Positions 19,085-28,370 of a stretch of 64,000 nucleotides of DNA are shown piece by piece (the first letter of the stretch is position 1; each line of letters starts with the position of its first letter). The stretch spans positions 124,001 through 188,000 of the forward strand of contig NZ_BMZO01000004.1 in NCBI RefSeq assembly GCF_014652835.1. The letters are read 5' to 3'. The position numbers and the translations under genes are program-made. The notes under the pieces are model-generated. The model did no database searches, was not told the DNA's origin, and was given only the letters and a program-made list of their open reading frames with translations. Origin of the DNA: Limoniibacter endophyticus (lineage in GTDB: Bacteria > Pseudomonadota > Alphaproteobacteria > Rhizobiales > Rhizobiaceae).

Positions 19085-21154
19085 ATGTCGAACCGGCGAA
19101 ATGCATTTTTGATCTGCACTGCGCTCTGGCTGGCAGCAAGCCCATCCATGGCCAATGATGCGCTTTCCTATGGCCCGATTCCGCAGCAACGGCCCGAATC
19201 CTTCAACTCGCTCGACACCAGCCTGACAACCGGCGCAATTTCTGGTGACCGCATGGCCACGCCAGCGCGAGGCGGAAGCAACATGCCCGTGTTGAAAGCC
19301 GGTCTTGATGCGCTTGCCCGCGGCAATGTCGCAACAGCTCTGGCCTCTCGCGATCGTTTGCCTTCCGGCTCACTCGACCGTCAGATCCTGACCTGGGCGC
19401 TTGTCCATCGTGCTTCCGGCAACCTGAATAGCGGTGAAATAGCAGCAGCTTCCGCCGAATTGCGTGGCTGGCCCGGCGCCAAGGGCCTGCGCGCCAAAAG
19501 CGAACGCGCTTTGCTGAAGGAAAACCCGGCACCCCAACTCGTGCTCCAGGCTTTCGGCAATACCAAGCCGGAGACGATCGAAGGCGCGCAGATCAAAGCG
19601 CGTGCCCATATTGCGCTCGGACAGGTCGAACAGGCCCGCAACACGCTTGCCCCCTTCTGGCGCAAGGAAAAGCTCGACGCCAAGGATGAACAGGCGATCA
19701 TTCGCGAATTCGGCTCTGTTCTGTCGCGCGCAGATCATCGCGTACGCATGGAGGCGATGCTTTATATTGACCGGATCACCTCTGCTGAACGCGTCGCAGG
19801 CCTAGCCGGCGCCGAGTCTCTTCTCAAGGCATGGGCTGCGGCAACCCGAAACGAAGCCAATGCCGCCGCCCTTCTGGGCAAGGTTCCGGCAGCACAGCGT
19901 TCCGCCGGCTACATATTCGCCAAGGCGCGTTATGAGCGGCGCAAGGAACGCTTCACCCAGGCCGCGCAGACCATTTTGCAAGCCCCAAAGGACCTCGCTT
20001 CGCTGATCGACCCGGATGCGTGGTGGGTGGAACGTCGAGTGCTTTCGCGTGAATTGCTGGATGTTGGCAAGCCGGATCTCGCTTATAAGGTTGCGGCTCA
20101 GCATACCGGCGGCAAACCTTCGGTCGTCGTGGACGCTGAATTCCATGCTGGCTGGTTCGCTTTGCGCGGGACGGGTAACGCAAAGGCGGCAGCGCATCAT
20201 TTCAACCAGATTCTGCGGATTGCTGACGGCCCCATCTCGCGTTCGCGCGGCTATTATTGGCTCGGACGCGCCGCAGAAGCTGGCGGTGGCGGCAACGCTC
20301 AGGATTATTATCGCCGTGCGGCACAATACGGTGCCACCTATTACGGCCAGCTTGCCGGAGCCAAGCTGGGCCTGCACTCCGTTCCCGTCCCCTATCCAAG
20401 TCCAACACCAAGCGAGCGCCTTGCCTTTGAAAGCCGTCCTGGCACGCAGGCCATCAAACGCCTGATCCAAGCCGATCATGCGTCACTTGCTACACCGCTC
20501 TATTTCGGCATGGCGAGCGAACTCACAAGTCCAGGAGAACTTGCTCTCCTCGCCGTTCTGGCGGAAAAAGAGAGCGGGCATTATCTGTCGCTCAAAGTCG
20601 GCAAAATTGCCGCCAATCGCGGTCTGGAAATCGGGGCGCTAGCTCACCCGCTCGGTGCGATTCCGGATTCGGCGCGCATTGGCGCAGCCGGCAAGGCGCT
20701 CGCCTACGCCATTGCCCGCCAGGAGAGTGAGTTCAATGTCGGTGCGATCTCGCCAGTCGGCGCGGCAGGCCTGCTCCAGCTCATGCCCGGCACCGCGCAG
20801 GAGATGGCCAAGAAAACCGGCCTCGGCTATTCGAAATCCAGACTGACCAGCGATGCCGCTTACAATGCCACGCTCGGAGCGGCCTATCTCGCGCAGCAGC
20901 TGGAGAATTTCAACGGGTCCTACATCATGACCTTCGCGGGCTACAATGCAGGTCCGCGCCGGGCCCGCGAATGGGCGGAGCGATATGGCGATCCGCGCGG
21001 CAAGGATATTGACGCGGTGGTCGATTGGGTCGAACGTATTCCGTTCACTGAAACACGATCCTACGTGCAGCGCGTGATGGAGAATTATCAGGTCTACAAA
21101 ATGCGTCTGACCGGGAGCTACGACATTACCGCTGACCTTATCAACGGTCGCTAG
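19085..21154 (+). CDS. slt: Soluble lytic murein transglycosylase
   Basis: Periplasmic muramidase-like enzyme that cleaves glycan strands to give 1,6-anhydro ends (689 aa). The ATG at 19085 gives a signal peptide (SNRRNAFLICTALWLAASPSMA). The long helical U/L superhelix has Slt70-type repeats, e.g. GYYWLGRAAEAGG. The GH23 catalytic domain is near the C-terminus, with the catalytic Glu in AIARQESEFNVGAISPVGAAG, LLQLMPGTAQEMA, and the AGYNAGPRRA motif. Neighbouring DapA makes the peptidoglycan precursor DAP. Confidence 0.93.
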   Translation: MSNRRNAFLICTALWLAASPSMANDALSYGPIPQQRPESFNSLDTSLTTGAISGDRMATPARGGSNMPVLKAGLDALARGNVATALASRDRLPSGSLDRQILTWALVHRASGNLNSGEIAAASAELRGWPGAKGLRAKSERALLKENPAPQLVLQAFGNTKPETIEGAQIKARAHIALGQVEQARNTLAPFWRKEKLDAKDEQAIIREFGSVLSRADHRVRMEAMLYIDRITSAERVAGLAGAESLLKAWAAATRNEANAAALLGKVPAAQRSAGYIFAKARYERRKERFTQAAQTILQAPKDLASLIDPDAWWVERRVLSRELLDVGKPDLAYKVAAQHTGGKPSVVVDAEFHAGWFALRGTGNAKAAAHHFNQILRIADGPISRSRGYYWLGRAAEAGGGGNAQDYYRRAAQYGATYYGQLAGAKLGLHSVPVPYPSPTPSERLAFESRPGTQAIKRLIQADHASLATPLYFGMASELTSPGELALLAVLAEKESGHYLSLKVGKIAANRGLEIGALAHPLGAIPDSARIGAAGKALAYAIARQESEFNVGAISPVGAAGLLQLMPGTAQEMAKKTGLGYSKSRLTSDAAYNATLGAAYLAQQLENFNGSYIMTFAGYNAGPRRAREWAERYGDPRGKDIDAVVDWVERIPFTETRSYVQRVMENYQVYKMRLTGSYDITADLINGR

Positions 21155-21170
21155 TCCACGATAGAACAGA

Positions 21171-21193
21171 GAAGCCCGCCCAAAGCGGGCTTC
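21171..21193. terminator. Hairpin between convergent slt and DedA genes
   Basis: GAAGCCCGC (21171-21179) pairs perfectly with GCGGGCTTC (21185-21193) around a 5-base loop. It lies 16 bp past the slt stop and 6 bp past the end of the convergent DedA gene. T-tracts are weak on both strands. Confidence 0.65.
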
Positions 21194-21199
21194 TCGCGT

Positions 21200-21781
21200 T
21201 TAGAAGAAAAACCGGACAGCAACGAAGCCGCCAAGCAGAAGCGCAACAGCGACCGAAAAGACCAACCCCAACCTCCGCTCGATGAACTCGCGTACCGGCG
21301 GCCCAACCCAGTAAAGTAGTGCCGCAACTGCATAAAAACGCATTCCGCGGGCAATGAAACTGAAAATGAGGAAGGTCACAATATCGAGGCCAGTCGCGCC
21401 GCTGGCAATCGTGATGATCTTATAAGGGAACGGGGTCAGCCCGCCGATAAGCACGATCCATGTTCCCCACGCATTATAAAATTCTGCGAATGATCCGAAC
21501 TGGTCAGCATAGCCATAGAGCCGCAATATCGGCGTGGCGAGTTGTTCGAACAGAAAGGCTCCGATCAGATAACCGGCCAGGCCCCCCAGGACGGATGCTG
21601 CCGTGCAGATGAAGGCAAGCCGCCAGGCTCTTGCCCGGCTGGACAATATCATGGGGATGAGAAGCGCATCCGGGGGGATCGGAAAGAACGAGCTTTCGGC
21701 GAAGGAAACGGCTCCAAGCGCATAGGTGGCCTTCGGCTTGGCAGCTAGGCGCATCGTCCAATCATAGAGGGCACGAATCAT
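21200..21781 (-). CDS. DedA/YqaA-family membrane protein
   Basis: SNARE-associated Golgi (DedA) superfamily integral membrane protein of 193 aa with four to five hydrophobic segments. Conserved parts are AVSFAESSFFPIPPDALLIPM (Glu and PxP near the N-terminus) and GGLTPFPYKIITIASG, typical of the YqaA branch. DedA proteins act in envelope homeostasis and lipid-carrier transport; the role here is unknown. Confidence 0.85.
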   Translation of the reverse strand: MIRALYDWTMRLAAKPKATYALGAVSFAESSFFPIPPDALLIPMILSSRARAWRLAFICTAASVLGGLAGYLIGAFLFEQLATPILRLYGYADQFGSFAEFYNAWGTWIVLIGGLTPFPYKIITIASGATGLDIVTFLIFSFIARGMRFYAVAALLYWVGPPVREFIERRLGLVFSVAVALLLGGFVAVRFFF

Positions 21782-21920
21782 GTTTCTCTCCAGTCGCGCA
21801 CCTGAATAGAAGCTAGTGGGCGTCAGGTCTACTCTATCGTTGATCAGGACCAGATTGCTCTTCCCCTTGACCTGTCGGCGAGACGTGGCAATCTGACCGA
21901 AAACAGGGAACGGACGACCG

Positions 21921-23312
21921 ATGGGCTATCGCATCAATGCGGGCGGAACACTCTGGCACTTTGCCGATCTGAAGACGCTGATGGCAAAGGCGACCCCTCT
22001 CCGCTCCGGCGATCTCCTGGCAGGTGTGGCCGCGGAAAGCGCGACGGAAAACATTGCTGCCAGAATGGCATTGGCCGACGTGCCGCTGACGCGGTTTCTG
22101 CAAGAGGCCCTTGTACCTTACGAAGAGGACGAGGTGACGCGGCTCATTTTCGACAGCCACGATGCGGATGCTTTCAAGCTCGTCTCGCATCTGACCGTCG
22201 GTGATTTTCGCGACTGGCTCCTCTCGCCGCAAGCCGATCGGCAAACGCTTGCGCAACTCGCGTCAGGGCTTACCCCTGAAATGGTGGCAGCCGTCTCCAA
22301 AATCATGCGCAACCAGGATCTTGTCAGCGTCGGACGTAAAGCAAGCGTGGTCACGCGTTTTCGCAACACGATCGGCCTGCCCGGCACCATGGCCGTAAGG
22401 TTGCAACCGAACCATCCAACAGATGATCGCCGCGGCATTGCCGCAAGCATCGTGGACGGCTTGCTCTATGGCTGTGGCGATGCCGTTATCGGCATTAACC
22501 CCGCTTCCGACAGCGGCGCGATTTTAACTGATCTCGCCATTATGCTCGACGAAATCATCTCCGGTTACGCCATTCCCACGCAGGCCTGCATTCTCACTCA
22601 TATAACCTCGACCATCGCCATGATCGAGAAAGGCGTCCCCATCGATCTCGTCTTCCAATCGGTAGCCGGGACACAGGCGGCAAATGCAAGCTTCGGGGTG
22701 ACACTCGATATTCTAAGGGAAGGCATGGAAGCCGGGCGCAATCTCAAGCGCGGAACGGCCGGTGACAATGTCATGTATTTCGAAACGGGTCAGGGTTCGG
22801 CCCTTTCCGCCAATGCCCATCACGGTCTTGATCAGCAAACGGCGGAAGCGCGGGCCTATGCTGTCTGCCGCGCCTTCGACCCATTGCTCGTCAACACGGT
22901 GGTCGGGTTCATTGGTCCGGAATATCTCTATGATGGCAAGCAGATCCTGCGTGCAGGGCTGGAGGATCACTTCTGCGGCAAGTTGCTGGGCGTGCCGATG
23001 GGCTGCGATATTTGCTATACCAATCATGCAGAGGCCGATCAGGACGATATGGATACGCTTCTGACTATGCTGGGCGTAGCGGGCGTCAATTTCATCATAG
23101 GAGTGCCGGGTGCTGACGATATCATGCTGAACTACCAGTCCACCTCCTTCCACGATCAACTCTATATTCGCGAAGTTCTTGGCCTTAAACGCGCGCCGGA
23201 ATTCGAGGCGTGGCTGCAGAAGATGGAGATTACTGGCAATGACGGCGCACTTCTGAAGCAGAACGAGCATCAGCGTCTGCTCGATATTGCAACGCGTGGA
23301 GAAGCGGCGTGA
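21921..23312 (+). CDS. eutB: Ethanolamine ammonia-lyase large subunit
   Basis: Adenosylcobalamin-dependent enzyme that splits ethanolamine to acetaldehyde and ammonia (463 aa). Typical stretches are LMAKATPLRSGDLLAG, SVGRKASVVTRFRNTIGLPG, NPASDSGAILTDLAIMLDEI and FETGQGSALSANAHHG. It is followed at once by eutC with a GTG start overlapping its stop. No eut transporter, aldehyde dehydrogenase or microcompartment gene is nearby, so the system is a minimal ammonia-releasing pair. Confidence 0.96.
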   Translation: MGYRINAGGTLWHFADLKTLMAKATPLRSGDLLAGVAAESATENIAARMALADVPLTRFLQEALVPYEEDEVTRLIFDSHDADAFKLVSHLTVGDFRDWLLSPQADRQTLAQLASGLTPEMVAAVSKIMRNQDLVSVGRKASVVTRFRNTIGLPGTMAVRLQPNHPTDDRRGIAASIVDGLLYGCGDAVIGINPASDSGAILTDLAIMLDEIISGYAIPTQACILTHITSTIAMIEKGVPIDLVFQSVAGTQAANASFGVTLDILREGMEAGRNLKRGTAGDNVMYFETGQGSALSANAHHGLDQQTAEARAYAVCRAFDPLLVNTVVGFIGPEYLYDGKQILRAGLEDHFCGKLLGVPMGCDICYTNHAEADQDDMDTLLTMLGVAGVNFIIGVPGADDIMLNYQSTSFHDQLYIREVLGLKRAPEFEAWLQKMEITGNDGALLKQNEHQRLLDIATRGEAA

Positions 23313-24106
23313 GCGACAGGAAGCCAGCCAAAACGGACGACAACTGGCGAAACTTGGCGCAATTTACCGACGCGCGCATCGCCATGGGGCGCAGTGGCTC
23401 GGCCATCCCCACCCATGCGGTGCTCGATTTCGCTTATGCACATGCGCTGGCACGCGATGCGGTGCATACAGGGTTTGATCCGCAATCTCTCATCGCATTC
23501 CTGCAATCACACACCCTTGAAGCGTTGCAGGTTCAGAGCGCAGCAAAGGACCGCGCCACCTATCTGCGCCGTCCCGATCTCGGCCGCAAGCTTGATCCCG
23601 AAAGCAAGCAGGCACTCGTTGCCCTGAATCGCGAGCCCGGCGATATCGCAATCATCATTGCCGACGGCCTCTCGGCCACTGCTGTTTCAACGCATACACA
23701 AGGCTTTCTTGCCAGCTTCATTGAAGCCACCCAAGCCAGAAGGCTAACCTTGGCACCCGTCTGCCTGGTCGAGAATGGCCGCGTGGCCATCGGCGACGAA
23801 ATCGGAGCCATCCTTGAGGCGCGACTTGCGATAGTGCTGATCGGCGAAAGGCCCGGGCTGTCCTCGGCTGACAGCTTGGGCGCTTATATCACCTATGCGC
23901 CTCGCCCCGGTCGTAACGACGCGGAACGCAACTGCATCTCCAACATACGCGACAACGGGCTGAGGCCGCATCTTGCTGCACAAAAGGCGATATGGCTGAT
24001 TGACCAGGCGTTCGACCGCCAGATAAGCGGTGTCAACCTGAAAGACGAGAGCGATCAGCTTCTGACTTCCGCCGCCGATTACCGCTCCATCATTGGACAG
24101 GGCTGA
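23309..24106 (+). CDS. eutC: Ethanolamine ammonia-lyase small subunit
   Basis: Light chain of ethanolamine ammonia-lyase (265 aa), which shares the cobalamin site with EutB. It begins with GTG, overlapping the eutB TGA by 4 bp. Family stretches are FTDARIAMGRSGSAIPTHAVLDFAYAHA (region near residue 20), RPDLGRKLDPES, IIADGLSATAVSTH and LIGERPGLSSADSLGAYITY. Its stop lies only 10 bp from the stop of the convergent recombinase. Confidence 0.95.
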   Translation: MSDRKPAKTDDNWRNLAQFTDARIAMGRSGSAIPTHAVLDFAYAHALARDAVHTGFDPQSLIAFLQSHTLEALQVQSAAKDRATYLRRPDLGRKLDPESKQALVALNREPGDIAIIIADGLSATAVSTHTQGFLASFIEATQARRLTLAPVCLVENGRVAIGDEIGAILEARLAIVLIGERPGLSSADSLGAYITYAPRPGRNDAERNCISNIRDNGLRPHLAAQKAIWLIDQAFDRQISGVNLKDESDQLLTSAADYRSIIGQG

Positions 24107-24116
24107 CTGGCCGCGA

Positions 24117-25055
24117 CTATTGCCGCCGTTCCAGCACCGGCACGCAGGAATCCAGATCAGCGGTCGCAAGATGCGCATAACGCATGGTCATCTGCAAAGT
24201 CTGATGGCCTAGCCACATTTGCACGCGCCGGATATCGATCCCGCCTCGCACCAGTCTCGAGGCGCAGGTATGACGCAAAGTGTGCGGCACAAGTTCGGTG
24301 TCGCGTCCCAGACCCACTTGAGTCTTCGCGAGATTCCATGCCTGCCGATACTGATACTGCTTGATATTGGAGAACGGGCCGTTGCGACGCTTCTGCATCG
24401 CCTTGATCGCCTCCTTCGCCCGGCATGTCAGAGGGACCGAGCGGCTCCTGCCGGATTTGGTCAGCCAAAAAGTTGCCCGGACGCCATCATAATCATTCCA
24501 GTGCAGACCGGTCGCCTCCCCTAGGCGCGCGCCGGTATCAACCAGAAACACGGAAAAATTGTAATATTCCTCGTTGAGATTGCGGATCGCTTCGAAGAGA
24601 CGGCTTTCTTCCTCGCCTTCAAGAAACCGGATGCGTCCCTGCCGCTCCTTCTGCCTCTGAAACGTGGGAAGCTTCGCCACCTCCCCCATTTTCTCGCCTT
24701 TTTTCAAAAGCTTGCTTAGAGCAGCCATCTTCCGGTTGATCGTTGCGTTGCTGTTTCCCCGATTGCGCAAGGTGCCGATCAACCCGTCTAGCATCTCCTG
24801 GCTGAAAACCGAAAAGCTGCGCCCACAGAGAATTTCGTCAAGCTCTCCGATGAAGGAGCGTACATTATCCTTGTGCTTCCCGTTCTCCCAGAGGATGTCA
24901 CCATGGCGACGCATCAACTCGGACAGATTTATTAACTCTTCATCCAATACTGTTTTAGTAGATTCGGATGAATTAAGATAAAGCGAAGTCCCAATACCCT
25001 TATATTCAATCGAAAAATTCTTTCCAACTCCTCCCAATATATCGGGACATTCCAT
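24117..25055 (-). CDS. Tyrosine recombinase / phage-type integrase
   Basis: Site-specific recombinase of 312 aa if the ATG at 25055 is used. The catalytic set is complete: R177 (DTGARLGEA), K200, H258 and R261 (PHTLRHT), H284 (WLGHQT) and Tyr293 (MRYAHL). An N-terminal SAM-like DNA-binding segment covers about residues 40-120. The first 100 coding bases are AT-rich, unlike the neighbours. The start lies about 30 bp past the point where a porin gene is broken, so the 5' end and promoter may be incomplete. It is probably the remnant of an integrated element. Confidence 0.88.
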   Translation of the reverse strand: MECPDILGGVGKNFSIEYKGIGTSLYLNSSESTKTVLDEELINLSELMRRHGDILWENGKHKDNVRSFIGELDEILCGRSFSVFSQEMLDGLIGTLRNRGNSNATINRKMAALSKLLKKGEKMGEVAKLPTFQRQKERQGRIRFLEGEEESRLFEAIRNLNEEYYNFSVFLVDTGARLGEATGLHWNDYDGVRATFWLTKSGRSRSVPLTCRAKEAIKAMQKRRNGPFSNIKQYQYRQAWNLAKTQVGLGRDTELVPHTLRHTCASRLVRGGIDIRRVQMWLGHQTLQMTMRYAHLATADLDSCVPVLERRQ

Positions 25056-25059
25056 TTTT

Positions 25060-25476
25060 TTACTCGCAACCTGTGATAATGGGTGCCTTGAAGCCGCCGA
25101 GTTCGATGAAGGCCTGACGGAGCGAAACTGCGTCTGGGGAGCCCGAGTTGTACTGAGCGCGCAGTTCGATGAACGAACGCAGCGTGCCGAGTTCGGTTTC
25201 CGAACGAGCGTCGATACCGAGCGTCGCACGACCCTGCTTGATGAAGCCGTCGTTAGCGCCGCGTTCCGAAGCGTTGATCTGGTAACGAACGTAACCGCCG
25301 ATCTTGAGGCAGGTTTCGGTACCCGGGATGTAATAGAAGCCAGCGCCGTAAACGTCACAGACGCGGACATATTCCATGGGTTCCGGCTCAGCGAAGACGA
25401 CTGCGTCGGCTGCGCGAGCGCCAGAGACTGCTGCAACCATTGCAGCGGAGCCGAGAAGAAGGCTCTTGATGTTCAT
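25060..25476 (-). pseudogene. Truncated Omp2-type porin gene
   Basis: Only the signal peptide (NIKSLLLGSAAMVAAVSGARA) and about 107 mature residues of a Porin_2 family protein remain. Homology to the full porin at 40458-41528 ends at 25086, in the codons for GGFK. After that the frame reads APIITGCE and stops. About 225 residues, most of the beta-barrel, are missing. The signal sequence and RBS (GGAGG) are intact, so an abortive fragment could still be exported. The junction borders the recombinase. Confidence 0.9.
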
Positions 25477-25497
25477 TTTCTGACCTCCAGTCAAAGT
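25086..25497. repeat. Left arm of 412-bp inverted porin repeat
   Basis: Matches 40437-40848 in inverted orientation, without gaps. The part at 25263-25497 is an exact 235-bp match to 40437-40671. It covers the RBS and the signal-peptide codons through about codon 71. The rest diverges mainly over a short surface-loop stretch. Confidence 0.92.
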
Positions 25498-25620
25498 ATG
25501 AAGGTGCTTTCAGAGAAATCGTACATCTATTCAGCTATTTAAAAGGTTTTCTTGGCTTGAAGCGGAACGTCGGAGTTCCCAGCTACGAAAGAATTGTAAC
25601 AGCCTCTCCAAGGAGCTTTC

Positions 25621-26451
25621 ATGCATCTCGTCACTGCAAACGGCGCAAATATTCCTGCACTCGGTTTTGGCGTCTATCGCGTTCCCGGTGCAGATACTTT
25701 GCGTATCCTGCCAAAAGCTCTGCAAACCGGCTTTCGCCACGTGGATACGGCGCAGATTTACGGAAACGAGATAGAGGTCGGTGAAGCGATCCAGGCTTCC
25801 GGCATTGCGCGCGACGACATTTTCCTCACGACGAAAGTGTGGGTCGATAAATATCGCCATGACGACCTGATCGCGTCGGTGGACGAAAGCTTGAAGAAGC
25901 TGAAGACCGATCACGTCGATCTGCTTTTGCTGCACTGGCCAAAGAGCGATGTATCGCTTTCCGAACGCATCGGCGCTCTCAACGAAGTCCAGAAGGCTGG
26001 CAAGGTGCGCCACATTGGCGTCAGCAATTTCAGCATTGCCCTGATGGAGGAAGCGGCAAGGCTGAGCGAAACGCCGATCGTTACCAATCAGGTGGAATAT
26101 CATCCCTACCTTGACCAGTCGAAGCTGATTGCAGCGGCGCGAAAGGCCGGAATCTCCATCACCGCCTATTATGCCATGGCCGACGGCAAGGTGCTGAATG
26201 ACCCCGTTCTGCGGGAGATCGCGAGCGCACATGGAAAGAGCATCGCGCAGGTGGTGCTGCGCTGGATCGTCCAGCAGGACGGACTCATCACCCTTTCCAA
26301 GACGGTGACGGAAAGCCGTTTGGCTGAAAATTTTGCAATCTTCGATTTTGAACTCAGTGACGAAGACAATCAGCGGATCGCGGCACTGGCCCGACCGGAT
26401 GGACGTATCGTCAATCCGCCTGACCTGGCTCCCGAAATGTGGGATTCCTGA
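25621..26451 (+). CDS. Aldo/keto reductase
   Basis: NADPH-dependent carbonyl reductase of the AKR superfamily (276 aa), closest to the 2,5-diketo-D-gluconate reductase (DkgA/B) branch. The catalytic tetrad is in place: Asp and Tyr in HVDTAQIYGNE (near residues 41-47), Lys in TTKVW, His in LLLHWP. The cofactor site contains GVSNFSIALM and LSKTVTESRLAEN. It begins 145 bp from the start of the truncated porin, divergently. Confidence 0.92.
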   Translation: MHLVTANGANIPALGFGVYRVPGADTLRILPKALQTGFRHVDTAQIYGNEIEVGEAIQASGIARDDIFLTTKVWVDKYRHDDLIASVDESLKKLKTDHVDLLLLHWPKSDVSLSERIGALNEVQKAGKVRHIGVSNFSIALMEEAARLSETPIVTNQVEYHPYLDQSKLIAAARKAGISITAYYAMADGKVLNDPVLREIASAHGKSIAQVVLRWIVQQDGLITLSKTVTESRLAENFAIFDFELSDEDNQRIAALARPDGRIVNPPDLAPEMWDS

Positions 26452-26458
26452 TATTAAG

Positions 26459-26478
26459 GGGCGGCCGAAGTGCCGCCC
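26459..26478 (+). terminator. Rho-independent terminator after aldo/keto reductase
   Basis: Stem GGGCGGC (26459-26465) and GCCGCCC (26472-26478) around a 6-base loop, followed by TCTTT. It lies 8 bp past the stop codon. Confidence 0.7.
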
Positions 26479-26546
26479 TCTTTGATCTCTGGTACGCGGT
26501 CGCCAAAAGCGTTAAATATTCTTGCCAGAGCCACCGAGACAAAAGC

Positions 26547-27269
26547 ATGTCCGTCGAGATCCATCTTCGCTCCTATCCTGAAAGCATCGGCCTCGATGCC
26601 CATGGCTATGCGCAGTTTGTATTGCCTATTTCAGGAACACTGGACATGGAAATCGGCGGCCGTGGCGGCCGCCTGGGCAAGGGATTATGCGCCTTCGTTG
26701 CGCCTGAAGCGCCGCATGATCAGATCGGTCCATGCGGCAATCGTTCCGTTATCGTGGACGTGCCGCTCAACAGCTTCACGCCGCGTGTGCTTGAGACTTT
26801 TTCCCGCCAGATCTACCTGCCAATGGATGCATCAACTGCACATCTGTGCGGCTACATGGCACATCTACGCGAACGCAAGGCGCCCGGTCGAACCATAGCC
26901 GACGGCTGGCTTTCCCTCCTGCTCGACACACTCGTGCCGGAGAAAGGAACATCGGCAGGGAAACTCGATGCACTGCTTGCGCGGCTTTCGAGGGAACCGT
27001 TTCGTGCCTGGAGCGCAGATGAAATGGCGCGTGAGATGGGCATGAGTGCCAGCAGTCTGCAACGCGCCTTTCGCGCCGAAGTCGGGAAAAGCCCTCGTGC
27101 GTGGCTTTGCGATCTCAAAATGCAGCACGTTCTCAGGCTCATCGAGACAACGAGCCTGCCGCTGTGCGAAGTTGCTCTTGAAGCTGGTTTCTCCGATCAG
27201 ACAGCCCTCACACGCGCGGTTCGCGCTGCTACCGGCATCACACCAGCAAAGTTGCGTCGCAACGCTTGA
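26547..27269 (+). CDS. AraC-family transcriptional regulator
   Basis: A 240-aa protein with an N-terminal cupin-like sensor half (GYAQFVLPISGTLDMEIGG...) and a C-terminal pair of helix-turn-helix motifs. The first HTH contains WSADEMAREMGMSASSLQRAF and the second VALEAGFSDQTALTRAVRAATG. The start at 26547 matches the cupin onset and avoids overlap with the upstream gene. It may control the adjacent EamA transporter, whose frame opens 60-110 bp downstream. Confidence 0.88.
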   Translation: MSVEIHLRSYPESIGLDAHGYAQFVLPISGTLDMEIGGRGGRLGKGLCAFVAPEAPHDQIGPCGNRSVIVDVPLNSFTPRVLETFSRQIYLPMDASTAHLCGYMAHLRERKAPGRTIADGWLSLLLDTLVPEKGTSAGKLDALLARLSREPFRAWSADEMAREMGMSASSLQRAFRAEVGKSPRAWLCDLKMQHVLRLIETTSLPLCEVALEAGFSDQTALTRAVRAATGITPAKLRRNA

Positions 27270-27380
27270 CGATTTTCGTCATAATTCTGCCCGTTCAAGC
27301 CAAGACGTGGCGCTCGTCCCACGGTAAGGATGCCTGATCCGCTGTCATATGCGGGTGATCCGGCAGAATGGTCGTACAGC

Positions 27381-28310
27381 ATGGGCAATACGCAAAAAGG
27401 TATATTCTTCGGCATCATCGCAGGAGCTCTCTGGGGGATTGTCTTTCTCGCGCCCAAGCTCGTGGAAAATTTCACTCCGTTGCAACTCGCTGCCTCTCGC
27501 TATCTGGCGTTTGGAGCGATGGCTATCATTATGGTTGCCGGAAGATTCAAGCGCATTTGCGCCCATCTTGGAGGACCAGAGTGGCGGGCGCTGGTCTGGC
27601 TCAGCTTGCTGGGGAACATCATCTATTACATTTTCATCGGCGCGGCGGTGCAGCTTGGCGGCGTCGCACTGACCTCCATCATTATCGGCTTTCTGCCTGT
27701 CGCAGTCACCGTCGTCGGCAGCCGCGATCATGGTGCTGTGCCTTTGCGTACCCTGGCGCCATCGCTCCTTCTCGGGGCGGGTGGAATTTTGTGCATCTCA
27801 TGGGAAACGCTAAGCGGGAGCGAAAGCGGTTTTGACACGGCGAGCCTTCTTGGCTTGCTCTGCGCCATATGCGCGCTGACGTCGTGGACGAGCTTTGCAG
27901 TCGGCAACAGCCGCTGGCTCGGTCGGCTCGACCAGTTGACGCCCGACGAGTGGAACATGATGACAGGCGTCGTTACCGGTGCATTGGCGCTCGTTCTGAT
28001 ACTGCCAGCCTTCGTGTTCACCGGTTCCAGCCACTCAGCCCCCGACTGGCTGTATTTCATTGGTATTTCGCTAGCTGTGGCTTTCCTTGCGTCTATTATC
28101 GGCAATGCCTGCTGGAACCGCATGAGCCGGCTTCTCCCGCTCACGCTGGTCGGCCAGATGATTCTTTTCGAAACGCTGTTTGCGCTCCTCTATGGTTTTC
28201 TATGGGAGCAACGTCTGCCGACCATTCTGGAAATCGTCGCAATGCTCCTCGTTAGCACCAGCGTCATTCTCTGCGTCACCGCCCACAGGTCCAAGCCGCA
28301 GCCCGCATAA
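27381..28310 (+). CDS. EamA/DMT-family transporter
   Basis: Ten-segment inner-membrane transporter of the drug/metabolite superfamily (309 aa from this start). TM1 reads GIFFGIIAGALWGIVFLAP, and the duplicated EamA halves are visible. An in-frame ATG 17 codons upstream (27330) is possible; neither has a strong RBS. Substrate is unknown. It follows the AraC regulator in the same direction. Confidence 0.85.
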   Translation: MGNTQKGIFFGIIAGALWGIVFLAPKLVENFTPLQLAASRYLAFGAMAIIMVAGRFKRICAHLGGPEWRALVWLSLLGNIIYYIFIGAAVQLGGVALTSIIIGFLPVAVTVVGSRDHGAVPLRTLAPSLLLGAGGILCISWETLSGSESGFDTASLLGLLCAICALTSWTSFAVGNSRWLGRLDQLTPDEWNMMTGVVTGALALVLILPAFVFTGSSHSAPDWLYFIGISLAVAFLASIIGNACWNRMSRLLPLTLVGQMILFETLFALLYGFLWEQRLPTILEIVAMLLVSTSVILCVTAHRSKPQPA

Positions 28311-28370
28311 GGGAACGTTCCGCTCAACCCCGCATTATGGAAATCAGGCGGTTGAGATACGGGGAAGAGA

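Noticed and set aside
21782-21920. Cobalamin riboswitch upstream of eutBC
   Set aside because: The 139-bp region is too short for a full class I element and no B12-box-like core was recognised.
24117-25436. Single 439-codon frame spanning the recombinase and part of the porin
   Set aside because: The first 127 codons are the porin gene read in another frame (Ser/Arg-rich nonsense). Only the part from 25055 is recombinase.
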